From: JBLZUR01 sp048565625
GTDB lineage: Bacteria; Pseudomonadota; Alphaproteobacteria; Sphingomonadales; Sphingomonadaceae
Assembly (NCBI RefSeq): GCF_048565625.1
Contig: NZ_JBLZUR010000002.1
Span: 1,364,001 to 1,428,000 of the forward strand
Direction of reading: 5' to 3'
DNA: 64,000 nucleotides
A program made the translations under genes and the position numbers. Below the pieces are notes generated by a model. It worked only from the letters and a program-made list of their open reading frames with translations, searched no databases and had not been told where the DNA came from. Positions 16,310 through 24,600 of this stretch are shown here, in pieces (positions within the stretch are counted from its first letter, which is position 1; each line of letters opens with the position of its first letter).

Positions 16310-16567
16310 TTAGGCGCGCCGAGAAGGCCGCTGGCGATTTTGCCGGACAATCATCACTCCTTCGCCCTGATCGGAGTTGAGGAAGACGATGCCGTTCTCC
16401 TCAAGGGCTCGGCGGACCTGATCGCGCGTCGACTCATGCACGGGGAGTCCGTTCGCGGACTCCACGCGCTTCAGAGCAGTCAGCGATACCAGGGCCTTGT
16501 CAGCGAGCGTCTCCTGATTCCAACCAAGTAACGCGCGGGCGGCCCGCGACTGTCGGGCGGTGATCAT
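16310..16567 (-). CDS. XRE-family helix-turn-helix regulator (QseC-like position)
   Basis: An 85-residue Cro/C1-type protein, start ATG at 16565-16567. The helix-turn-helix is in ITARQSRAARALLGWNQETLADKALVSLTALKRVESANG, followed by a short beta-rich tail (GIVFLNSDQGEGVMIVR) common in this XRE subfamily. It precedes the QseM-like gene on the same strand. In ICEMlSymR7A, QseC is a small DNA-binding protein that controls qseM, so an equivalent switch is plausible, though the assignment rests on context. Confidence 0.82.
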   Translation of the reverse strand: MITARQSRAARALLGWNQETLADKALVSLTALKRVESANGLPVHESTRDQVRRALEENGIVFLNSDQGEGVMIVRQNRQRPSRRA

Positions 16568-16715
16568 GCATGACCACCTCCTACAGTCCTGACTTCGCAC
16601 GCTACGAAAACGACTATAATAGTCGTCCTTGGTCGGTTTGGCGAGCCGAAAGTCGCCCTTCGGCCTGTTATTGCCACCCTCACCAGGCGAACTGATTCGG
16701 TCGCCCTGAACGCCG

Positions 16716-16744
16716 AAGGCCCCGGCCTTTCCGGCCGGGGCCTT
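16716..16744 (-). terminator. Strong GC hairpin downstream of the second DUF736 gene
   Basis: A perfect 12-bp stem (AAGGCCCCGGCC / GGCCGGGGCCTT) with a 5-nt loop, 11 nt beyond the DUF736 stop codon. It looks like an intrinsic terminator but has only a very short T run on the minus strand, so its efficiency is uncertain. Confidence 0.6.
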
Positions 16745-16754
16745 GCGCTTTGCC

Positions 16755-17081
16755 TCAGTCGCCGCGCCGGCCGTTGGGACGGGACCAGATCAGCGAGAAG
16801 GTGTCGCCTTCCTCGTCGTCGAAGAGGTTGGCGTAGATCGGGGCGTTGAAGCTCGGATCGTCGAGCTTGAGGCCCAGATAGTCGCGACCCTCGCTGGAGC
16901 GCTTGGACCAGGCGGCGCCGATCTCGGCGCGGCCGACCAGAACCCGATGGCTGGGTGCGTTCTCGCCGGTGGCGCGCTGATCGGGGACGATGCGCACGTT
17001 CTTGGCCTGGACGCTGAGGGTGACGATTTCGCCGGTGAACTCGTTCGAGCCGGTCTTCTTGAAGGTGCCGATGGTCGCCAT
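16755..17081 (-). CDS. DUF736 family protein (second copy)
   Basis: A 108-residue protein, start ATG at 17079-17081 (MATIGTFKKTGSNEFTGEIVTLSVQAKNVRIV). It shares the DUF736 pattern of the first copy at 11210-11557: SHRVLVGRAEIGAAWSKRS, YLGLKLDDPSFNAPIYANLFDDEEG, SLIWSRP. The copies are clearly diverged, so this is not a recent duplication. It is transcribed alone behind a structured leader (17150-17245) and ahead of a strong hairpin, suggesting separate regulation. Confidence 0.92.
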   Translation of the reverse strand: MATIGTFKKTGSNEFTGEIVTLSVQAKNVRIVPDQRATGENAPSHRVLVGRAEIGAAWSKRSSEGRDYLGLKLDDPSFNAPIYANLFDDEEGDTFSLIWSRPNGRRGD

Positions 17082-17645
17082 TGTAGATCTCCGTTTTCCG
17101 TTCCCGAGCCCGCACCATTGCGGCCTCGATGGGGATCGGTTGGCCGGAGGCGATCGACGGCGCACCCCGCAGGGGCCTGACAGCTAAGGAGGACTTTCTT
17201 GTACCGCGAGGAATGACGGCGCAGCCGGCAGGGGAAGAAAGCTTGACGCCGCTGTTGCGTCATAGGCGATCGAGGCGCAGCCGGCCTTCGGCCAGATCAG
17301 CCCATTGAAGAGGCCGTTTGGAGCGGTCGAGCTACGGTCAGATAACGGAGGAAATGGCGGCCGTCCCGCATCGGCAAACCAGCGCCACGGCAGTCTCGCC
17401 GGCGGCGTCTTCACCTGCCAGGCCGACACTGCTGCATCCTGGCCTCCCACCGCCACCTCGGAGATCGCCGTGCCGGTTGGCCTGGCCGCCGCCAAGACAC
17501 GGCTCTGCTCCGGCAGCGGTCCAGTGAGGACCGCCTTTTCGTGCCAGCCTCGATCCGTGGCGCACACGCCCACCGCTCGGACATGAGACGATGGAAGCGA
17601 ACACGACCACGGACGCCCTGATCCTCCTGACGGCGATGACGACGA
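17082..17645. other. Non-coding stretch containing a structured leader
   Basis: About 560 nt between the second DUF736 gene and the membrane protein. The part nearest DUF736 (17150-17245) holds the repeated hairpin leader described separately. The rest (17246-17645) has overlapping open frames on both strands with no recognisable domain or codon signature, and I see no convincing gene in it. Confidence 0.4.
17150..17245 (-). promoter_or_regulatory. Conserved hairpin leader upstream of DUF736 (copy 1 of 2)
   Basis: On the + strand this holds CGCAGGGGCCTGA, then GCTAAGG, then a hairpin with arms CTTTCTT (17194-17200) and AAGAAAG (17235-17241). The same order and spacing recur at 20440-20535 upstream of the DUF2493 gene, but with arms CTATTTT and AAAATAG. 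The arms differ in sequence yet remain complementary, which points to a structured RNA or a palindromic regulatory site. Both copies face minus-strand genes. Confidence 0.55.
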
Positions 17646-18086
17646 TCAGGCTCGCGCAAGGTCCCGACCGGAGGGGCTTGGTGCCGCCATTCCAGCGACC
17701 CGCACGAAGGCGGTGATGCCGACCGCGATGGCGCCGATGACGGAGAACGTGATCTGCCACGCGTTGGACGGCATGAAGTGCTTCACAACGCCATGGGTGG
17801 CATGAAAGCCTGCGATCGCGGCCGGTGCGACGAAGGCCGCGGCCACTACCAGCTTCAACCACATCGGCCGGACGAAGGTGATGAGCAGATGGCCTGCGGC
17901 GAGCGTGATCGCGGCCGCGACGGCCCCGACGAGGATGGCGCCCGGGATGCCGGCGCCCGTGCCGTGCGCCCAGGCGCCAGCAGTCAGCCCGACGAACGCC
18001 GGCAGAGCGAAGACGGCCAGCGTGAACAGCAGCCAGCAAAGCAGGCCTATCGCCGCGACGGATGCAAGTATTGCGAGGATCATCAT
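17646..18086 (-). CDS. Small polytopic membrane protein
   Basis: A 146-residue hydrophobic protein, starts MMILAILASVAAIGLLCWLLFTLAVFALPAFVG with the ATG at 18084-18086 after a GGAGA ribosome site. About four membrane segments are visible (further ones: IPGAILVGAVAAAITLAAGHLLITF, LVVAAAFVAPAAIAGFH, ITFSVIGAIAVGITAFVRVA). The family is not recognised, though similar small membrane genes occur beside DUF2493 and Toprim genes on related elements. A role in surface exclusion is conceivable but unsupported. Confidence 0.75.
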   Translation of the reverse strand: MMILAILASVAAIGLLCWLLFTLAVFALPAFVGLTAGAWAHGTGAGIPGAILVGAVAAAITLAAGHLLITFVRPMWLKLVVAAAFVAPAAIAGFHATHGVVKHFMPSNAWQITFSVIGAIAVGITAFVRVAGMAAPSPSGRDLARA

Positions 18087-18155
18087 GGTGGTGGTCTCCG
18101 TATGGACAAGGTCTGACGGGCGCGCCTTCCACCACCACGGCGCGGCTGAAGTATA

Positions 18156-18202
18156 GCGCAAGAGTGCGCGTGCCGGGAGCGGAAATCGGCGGCGATTTCC
18201 GC
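18156..18202. repeat. Two tandem hairpins between small genes
   Basis: GCGCA-AGAG-TGCGC at 18156-18169 and GCGGAAATC-GGCGGC-GATTTCCGC at 18179-18202, both perfect. They lie between the small gene ending at 18225 and the membrane protein starting at 18086 on the minus strand. They may form a terminator/attenuator or a processing site; there is no T tract. Confidence 0.5.
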
Positions 18203-18224
18203 ACCTTCGGCCGGGTCGCCCCAG

Positions 18225-18392
18225 TCATGGGGCGAAGGGGTCGATCTCATGGACGATCGCGGCCGTGTCGCCGTCATATTCGCTGGCGGGCGTGACCGAC
18301 AGCGTGCCGTCGCCGGCCTGGAAGATGATGATGGCGGCCATCAGCGTGGTCGCGAGGCTGAAGGCGAAGGCGTGTGCATCGTTGAGGGACAT
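18225..18392 (-). CDS. Small hypothetical protein (55 aa)
   Basis: A short gene from the ATG at 18390-18392 to the stop at 18225-18227. It reads MSLNDAHAFAFSLATTLMAA, then IIIFQAGDG..., and ends in HEIDPFAP: a polar start, a hydrophobic helix, then an acidic tail. A good AGGAG ribosome site lies 6-7 nt before the ATG and codon use is typical of the element. It precedes the membrane protein gene on the same strand. No known domain. Confidence 0.6.
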   Translation of the reverse strand: MSLNDAHAFAFSLATTLMAAIIIFQAGDGTLSVTPASEYDGDTAAIVHEIDPFAP

Positions 18393-18595
18393 CGATCCGA
18401 CTCCTGTTTCGAGCGGAGGACCATCCCCCGCTGACAGGCGCCCGAGGTGTCGGACTGAGCGCTGCGATCACCGCGCAGGCGAAGCCGCAGCGGCGGCATG
18501 CTCGCATAGCCGACCCTTTACGGGTTGATGGCGTCAAGCGATCAGTCGGACCAAGGATCAGCGCAGATAAGCGGGGGTGCGTCAGCCGGTCCGAA

Positions 18596-19438
18596 ATGGT
18601 AGTCAGTGAATATCTCAACAGCCCAGGTGCCAAGACTTCTGCCGGACGTCTCGCGCAGCGTGGCGACAACATCGGTAGGGGAATTGTGGCGGGTGGATTT
18701 CATGTGCCTGACGGCAACGAGGCGCTTCGGGCGGACATTCCCGCGATCGTCGAGCTGATTGAGCGAACGGCGCGGTGGGTCCATCCGGAGACGTTTCGCG
18801 CGCTGCCGGTGTGGGCGCCGCACACGGCGCGAGGCCGCGCGCTCTACGATGCCGGTTGGTCTCGCCGATATACCAATACGCGGAAGGCGACGGGCGTAAC
18901 CGCAGAGAAGTTTGAGGGGAACGTGGCGGCGCTCAATGCTCTGGTGGCTGCGCTCGATGTGGCGGCCCCCAAACCGAAGAATTGGACCGTCTGTCATATC
19001 TGGGGCTACGACGATCCGTCGTTCGCTCAGCGTAGCAGTGTTGTGCAGGACCCTCGTTACTTCTCCTGCGTCGCGAACATGGTGTGGCTGCCGACGTCAC
19101 TGAAGGGCTTCACCGACACGATTCCCGAGATCAAGTCTATGCTGCGGGTCTGCTCGTTCCATCTCTATGGATGGGCGTGCGAGCACGAGTCCGTACAGTC
19201 GCAGGCGGAACAGGTTCGATCCGGTTGGGAGCCGTCAGATTACCCCATAAGCTGGCCGAGTCCTGATCGGCCCGGCATCTTACCGCCCGGCACTGCACCG
19301 TTCACGCAACGCATTGAGCGTGAAATCGCAAAGCGCAAGGCGAAGATGCGCTCCGATTTGGCCAATGCCGACTACCTCCATTACCCAAAGGCCGAGGTTG
19401 AGGACGTGCTGAGATTCTGGAAGATTGACTTGAGCTAG
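18596..19438 (+). CDS. Hypothetical protein with an HNH-like motif pattern
   Basis: A plus-strand gene in a minus-strand neighbourhood, up to 280 residues. The first about 36 residues look unlike the rest, so the real start may be the GTG at 18704 (MPDGNEALRADIPAIVELIE). The middle has NWTVCHIWGYDDPSF, PRYFSCVANMVWLPTSLKGFTDT and MLRVCSFHLYGWACEH; the order His-x(n)-Asn-x-hydrophobic-LP resembles HNH-type nucleases, but the match is weak. It ends 7 nt before the convergent DUF2493 gene. Orientation and isolation suggest an independently acquired cargo gene. Confidence 0.65.
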   Translation: MVVSEYLNSPGAKTSAGRLAQRGDNIGRGIVAGGFHVPDGNEALRADIPAIVELIERTARWVHPETFRALPVWAPHTARGRALYDAGWSRRYTNTRKATGVTAEKFEGNVAALNALVAALDVAAPKPKNWTVCHIWGYDDPSFAQRSSVVQDPRYFSCVANMVWLPTSLKGFTDTIPEIKSMLRVCSFHLYGWACEHESVQSQAEQVRSGWEPSDYPISWPSPDRPGILPPGTAPFTQRIEREIAKRKAKMRSDLANADYLHYPKAEVEDVLRFWKIDLS

Positions 19439-19445
19439 GCGGCGC

Positions 19446-20369
19446 TCACGCGCCGCCGAACTTCCATACCGGGATGCCGAGCTTCTTGGCCTTGTCGGCG
19501 AGGTTGTCGTGGATGCCGGTCCCGGGGAAGTGCATGACGCCCTTGGGCACGATCTGCAGGATCTCGTCGTTGCGCTTGAATGGTGCTGCCCGGCCGTGCG
19601 TGGTCCAGTCGGGGGCGAAGCCGATCTGCGGGACATTGCGGTTCTTCGCCCAGAGCGAGGCGATTTTCTCGGCGCCTTTCGGCGATTTTCCGTGGATCAG
19701 CACCATCTCGGGATGCTTCTCATGGACCTGGTCGAGCTTGGCCCAGATCAGCCGGTGATCGTCGTAGTCGAGCCCGCCGGTGACGACGATCTTCGGGCCC
19801 GGCGGCAGGAGCACCTCCTGGTCGGCACGTTTCTTTGCCATCAGGAAATCGCGGCTGTCGATCATCGCCGAGGTCAGGTTGCGATGGTTGACCTTGGATC
19901 CGCTGCGCGGGAGCCAAGGCTTGCCAACGTGGCGTTCGTAGTGCTCGGCTGCCTGATCGCGCATCAGTTCGAAGGCGTTCTGGCGCTCGATCAGCGTGAT
20001 GCCCTCGGCGCTCAGGCGCTCCAGTTCGACGGACTTCACCTCGCTGCCATCCTGTTCGCGCTGCGCCCGCTTCTGGGCCTGCTCGTTGTCGTCCAGTTCC
20101 CGGCCGATCCGGTCGGTTGCGCGGTGGAAGACGTTGACCGTCGACCAGAGGAGATCGTCGAGGTCGGGCTCGAGGCGCGTGTCCTCCAGGGTGCTGATCA
20201 GTGCGTCGAAGATGTCTGCTACGACGCCCGCGACCTGGTTGCCATCGGGCAGAAGCCGTTGGTCTGGCTCGTCGGCGAAGGGGCGGTAGCCGTGGAGCTG
20301 AAGTTCGTTGAGGACATGGTCTGTCGGTGAGGATTCGTGGTGCGGTTCGTAATCGTCGTGATAGCGCAT
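19446..20369 (-). CDS. DUF2493 (YspA-type SLOG-fold) protein
   Basis: A 307-residue protein, start ATG at 20367-20369 (MRYHDDYEPHHESSPTDHVL). The N-terminal 170 residues are helical and charged. The C-terminal DUF2493 domain has KIVVTGGLDYDDHRLIWAKLDQVHEKHP, MVLIHGKSPKGAEKIASLWAKNRNVPQIGFAPDW and FPGTGIHDNLADKAKKLGI, a Rossmann-like SLOG fold predicted to bind a nucleotide-derived ligand. The family is a regular passenger on alphaproteobacterial conjugative elements; its job is unknown. A structured leader lies upstream at 20440-20535. Confidence 0.9.
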   Translation of the reverse strand: MRYHDDYEPHHESSPTDHVLNELQLHGYRPFADEPDQRLLPDGNQVAGVVADIFDALISTLEDTRLEPDLDDLLWSTVNVFHRATDRIGRELDDNEQAQKRAQREQDGSEVKSVELERLSAEGITLIERQNAFELMRDQAAEHYERHVGKPWLPRSGSKVNHRNLTSAMIDSRDFLMAKKRADQEVLLPPGPKIVVTGGLDYDDHRLIWAKLDQVHEKHPEMVLIHGKSPKGAEKIASLWAKNRNVPQIGFAPDWTTHGRAAPFKRNDEILQIVPKGVMHFPGTGIHDNLADKAKKLGIPVWKFGGA

Positions 20370-20439
20370 GGGATGCTCCGTCGGCTGGACCGCGACCGTC
20401 GCGGCCTTCATGGCGACGAAGCCCACGGGCCGGACAGCC

Positions 20440-20535
20440 GGGCACCCGGAGCGCAGCGCAGGGCCTGATGGCTAAGGCCGGCTATTTTGCCTCGCGATGG
20501 AAAGGCCCGCAGGGCCGCCGGAAAATAGTCGGCCG
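20440..20535 (-). promoter_or_regulatory. Conserved hairpin leader upstream of DUF2493 (copy 2 of 2)
   Basis: On the + strand it contains GCGCAGGGCCTGA, then GCTAAGG, and a long hairpin: GGCCGGCTATTTT (20476-20488) pairs with AAAATAGTCGGCC (20522-20534) over 13 bp with one G-U-type pair. It is the partner of the leader at 17150-17245. No reading frame in it looks real. The region up to 20660 holds no other feature. Confidence 0.6.
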
Positions 20536-20660
20536 CCGCCATTGCCCGGCTGGCCGGTTTGTGGGCCGATCGCCCTCTCGAAGGCCGAGGCGCAGTCCCT
20601 CCGATGGATTGATGCATCCGCCGAGCACGGCATCGAGCCGCTGGCGCGTTCTCCTGCCGG

Positions 20661-21698
20661 CTATGCCGCCAACGCCATGAAGCGCGCTACGTCCTGCGGC
20701 ACCACCTGCAACCTGGCTTCCATGCGCAGTGCGTCCAGTCCGAGGGTGCGCAGATCTTCGTTGAAGTCGCCTAGCTCCGGCGAGATGACGATCGCCTCGA
20801 TCCCGGCCGCGTTCGCCCGTTCGATCAGTGTGTCGCGGGCCGCGTCACCGGCCGGATCGTTGTCGCGGACGATGTAGAGCCGCCGTAGCGTGTCGGGGAA
20901 CAGGATGGCGGCGAGATGCGCCGCCGAAAGCGCCGCCGCCATCGGCATGTCAGGAAGAACCTGCCGGAGCGACAGGACGGTCTCGATGCCTTCGCCGGCC
21001 GCCATAACGTCGCCACCGATGCCGAAACGCACAGCGTTCCCGAGAAGATCGCCCATTGCCCGCCTTGGCGTGTCGATTGGCGCCTTGTCGCGGCGGCAGG
21101 GATCGATCCAGGTGCGATGCGCGCCCGTAATCTTGCCGTCGAGGTCGGTGACGGCTGCGATCATCGCCGGCCAGGTCTCAGTCTGCGAATACTCGTCAGG
21201 TCGATAATAGCAGCGCGGGTGGTAATTCAGGCTTCCGGTTCCGCGTAAATCCGTAATGCCGCGTTCCCGTAAATACGCCTGTACGAGGGTGCCGAAGATC
21301 GGCTGTGACATGCGAACCAGCCGGCGCGCTGCTTCGGGCGATCCATGCGGCGCTGGGTTCTGCCGCTGGTGCTCACGAGGTTCCGGCTCCGGTGGCGGCA
21401 TGCTGAGGAAGGTCCGGGCTTCGTCGGCGACGTCTCTGAAGTCGATCAGGCCGCAGCTTTCGCGGATGACGTCGAGGAGATCGCCATGCTCGCCGGTCGC
21501 CGCGTCGGTCCACTTGCCGGCAGGACCTTTGGGCGTGTCCTTGAGCCGAACATACATCGAGCGACCGGGCGTGTTGCGCGCGTCGCCGACCAGCCAGTAG
21601 CCTCCCTCGCGACGGCCGCTGGAGAGATAGTGCCGGCACACCGCCTCGGTCTGCTGGCCGAGACTGTGCGCGAGATCAGAAGCGCCCTGACGTGCCAT
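20661..21698 (-). CDS. Toprim-domain protein (DUF7146/primase-like)
   Basis: A 345-residue protein, start ATG at 21696-21698 (MARQGASDLAHSLGQQTEAVCRHYLSSG). The N-terminal half has a primase-like segment (GDARNTPGRSMYVRLKDTP, GKWTDAATGEHGDLLDVIR). The C-terminal Toprim domain shows the acidic residue in MAAGEGIETVLSLRQ and the DxD in LYIVRDNDPAGDAARDTL. Such proteins on conjugative elements are thought to prime the incoming strand or act in replication; the exact activity is unproven. Its ATG overlaps the stop codon of the Strawberry-notch gene. Confidence 0.9.
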   Translation of the reverse strand: MARQGASDLAHSLGQQTEAVCRHYLSSGRREGGYWLVGDARNTPGRSMYVRLKDTPKGPAGKWTDAATGEHGDLLDVIRESCGLIDFRDVADEARTFLSMPPPEPEPREHQRQNPAPHGSPEAARRLVRMSQPIFGTLVQAYLRERGITDLRGTGSLNYHPRCYYRPDEYSQTETWPAMIAAVTDLDGKITGAHRTWIDPCRRDKAPIDTPRRAMGDLLGNAVRFGIGGDVMAAGEGIETVLSLRQVLPDMPMAAALSAAHLAAILFPDTLRRLYIVRDNDPAGDAARDTLIERANAAGIEAIVISPELGDFNEDLRTLGLDALRMEARLQVVPQDVARFMALAA

Positions 21699-24600
21699 TA
21701 CGCGGCCTCCCGCTCGGAGATGCGCTCCATCGGGAAGGTGTCGAGCAGCTTGGCGAGAACGCCAGGCCCGGTGGCGTCGACCGGCACGAAGAAGCGGAGC
21801 TTCCACGAGATGATCTCACTGAATAGACCATAGGCCCGCAGCCGGTCTCGCATCGCCTCGGTGAAGCCGCTCAGTTCCAATCGCTGGGCTCCCATGACGC
21901 GCGCGCGGCGGAGCTGAAGGCCGTCGGCGAGATCGAGGATCGTCTTGCCATCCATCAGCGCCGCGAAGGCTTGATCCGGAGTCAGCGATGCAGCTCCCGT
22001 GGCGACGGCGTTCGCCGCCCAGGCGGGCGAGACGCGGCGGCCGATGATGCGCTCGCCGGCATCGGTTTGGAGCCGATAGACGCGGGTCGACTCGTTCGGC
22101 AGACGCTTCCAGATCGGCAGGAGCAGGCCGGAGACGATATGAATCGTGCTGTCGGCGAACTCCGGCACGTCGTTGAGCTCCGCCCACCACGCGGCGGCGA
22201 AGGCGCCACGATCGGCTTCCTCCCAATGGCTCTCGTCCATCATGCGCAGCGGCGCGTGATGCTGCTCCATCGGTCGGATCAGGCAGACACGGCGCTCGAT
22301 CTCGCCATCGTCGAGCATCATCGACGGTGCCGACACCTGCACGGCGGCGCGCCCGGAGCGGCCGTTGACCAGGAGCCGAGCCCGCGGATCGGAGAGGTGG
22401 TCGAGCGCGTCGGCGAGACTCGTCGGCCGATTGCGCTCGCGGCGGGTGATGGTGAGCAGCCGCGTTTCCGCGCCCGTGCCCGGATGGGTGTGGATCACTT
22501 GGCTGTCGGTGACGACGAAGCTCTCGGCCTGCAGCGTCTCGAGCCCGATGTCATAGATGCCGCTGCGGATCGCGCCCTCGACCTTTGCGGTCAGGAGCTG
22601 CTCGAACGCCGTGAACAGCACGTTCTGCAGGTCGATGGTGAGCGCCAGCAGCCGGTTGAGGAAGGTAGTGATGGGCGGCAGCTCGTCCTTGATGCCGTTA
22701 TCGTCCATGAGCTTGAGGCCGGTGGCGGACTCGAAGCGGTCGAGAGAGCAGCCCTCGACCTTGCCGCGGACGAGCAGCAGGTAGAGGTGGCGCAGCGCGT
22801 CGCGGGCATAGGCGCTTTCCAGATTGTCTTCGGGCCGGAAGAGGCCCTGGCCGCCGGTCTGGCGCTGCCCGCGCGTGATGGCGCCGAGCGTGTCGAGCCG
22901 GCGCGCGATCGTCGAGAGGAAGCGCTTCTCGGCCTTCACGTCGCTGGCGATCGGCCGGAAGAGCGGTGGCTGCGCCTGATTGGTGCGGTTGGTGCGGCCG
23001 AGCCCCTGGATCGCCGCGTCCGCTTTCCATCCAGGTTCCAGGAGATAGTGGATGCGCAGGCGCTGGTTGCGGGCGGCGAGATCGGCATGATAGCTGCGCC
23101 CCGTTCCGCCAGCGTCCGAAAAGACGAGGATGCGTTTCTGGTCGTCCATGAAGGCGGCCGCCTCTGCGAGATTGGCTGACGCCGCCCGGTTCTCGACAGC
23201 AAGGCGTTCGCCCTTGCGCACGACGCGGCGCGACCGGCCGGTGACCTCCGCGACCACATCGGTGCCGAAGCGTTGGACGATTTGGTCGAGCGCGCCGGGT
23301 ACGGGCTCAAGCGATGCGAGCCGTTCGATCAACTCGTCGCGGCGGGCGACGGCTTCCCGGCTCTCAACCGGCTGGCCGTCCCGGTAGACTGGCCGCGACG
23401 ACAGATTGCCCTCACTGTCGGAGAACGGCTCGTAGAGCTGCACCGGGAAGGAATGGGCGAGATAGTCGAGAACATATTCGCGCGGTGTGATGTCGACGCG
23501 GACGTCGTTCCATTCCTCGGTCGGAATCTCGGCCAGCCGCCTTTCCATCAGCGCCTCGCCGGTCGAGACGATCTGGATGACGGCGCTGTGCCCGTCGGCC
23601 AGGTCCTGCTCGATCGAGCGGATCAGCGTCGGGGTTTTCATGCTGGTCAGGAGATGGCCGAAGAAGCGCTGCTTCGCGCTTTCGAAGGCCGAGCGCGCGG
23701 CCGACTTCGCCTGCCGGTTCAGCGTGCCGCTGTCTCCGGTGATGTTGGCGGCCTGGATCGCCGCGTCGAGGTGATTATGGATAATGGCGAAGGCGCCGGC
23801 ATAGGCGTCGTAGATGCGGGTCTGCTCGGGCGTGAGCTGATGCTCGACCAGCTCGTATTCGACGCCGTCATAGGAGAGCGACCGGGCGGTGTAGAGACCA
23901 AGTGAACGCAGGTCGCATGCGAGCACTTCCATGGCCGCGACGCCGCCATTCTCCACTGCCTCGACGAACTCGGCCCGATTGGCGAAGGGGAAATCGTCGC
24001 CGCCCCACAGACCGAGCCGCTGGGCGTAGGCGAGATTGTGGACGGTGGTCGCACCGGTTGCCGAAACGTACACGACGCGGGCGTTCGGGAGCGCGTGCTG
24101 GAGCCGGAGCCCCGCACGGCCTTGCTGCGATGGGGCCACATCACCCCGTTCTCCCTTGCCGCCGCCGGCGTTCTGCATCGCATGGGACTCGTCGAAAATG
24201 ATCACTCCGTCGAAATCGGAGCCCAACCATTCGACGATCTGCTTGACCCGCGAAAGCTTCTCCCCGCGGTCGTCGGACCGTAGCGTGGCGTAGGTTAGAA
24301 ATAGGACGCCTTCGTTGAGCCGGATCGGCGTGCCCTGCGGGAAGCGCGACAGCGGTGTAACCAGCAGGCGCTCCATGCCGAGCGCTGACCAATCCCGCTG
24401 CGCGTCTTCGAGCAGCTTGTCCGACTTCGAGATCCAGACGGCCTTGCGGCGGCCCTGGAGCCAGTTGTCGAGGATGATGCCGGCCGATTGGCGGCCCTTT
24501 CCCGCGCCGGTGCCGTCGCCGAGCATGAAGCCCCGGCGAAAGCGGACGGCGTTCGGCGCATCGTCAGCGGCGGCGTTGACGAGATCGCCGGTCGCATCGA

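Noticed and set aside
17184..17586. Overlapping open frames on both strands in the DUF736 upstream region
   Set aside because: They run through the hairpin leader and show no domain or consistent codon use.
18542..18703. Possible 53-residue minus-strand gene divergent from the HNH-like gene
   Set aside because: Its ATG would abut or overlap the start of the plus-strand gene, leaving no room for a ribosome site or promoter; coding signal is weak.
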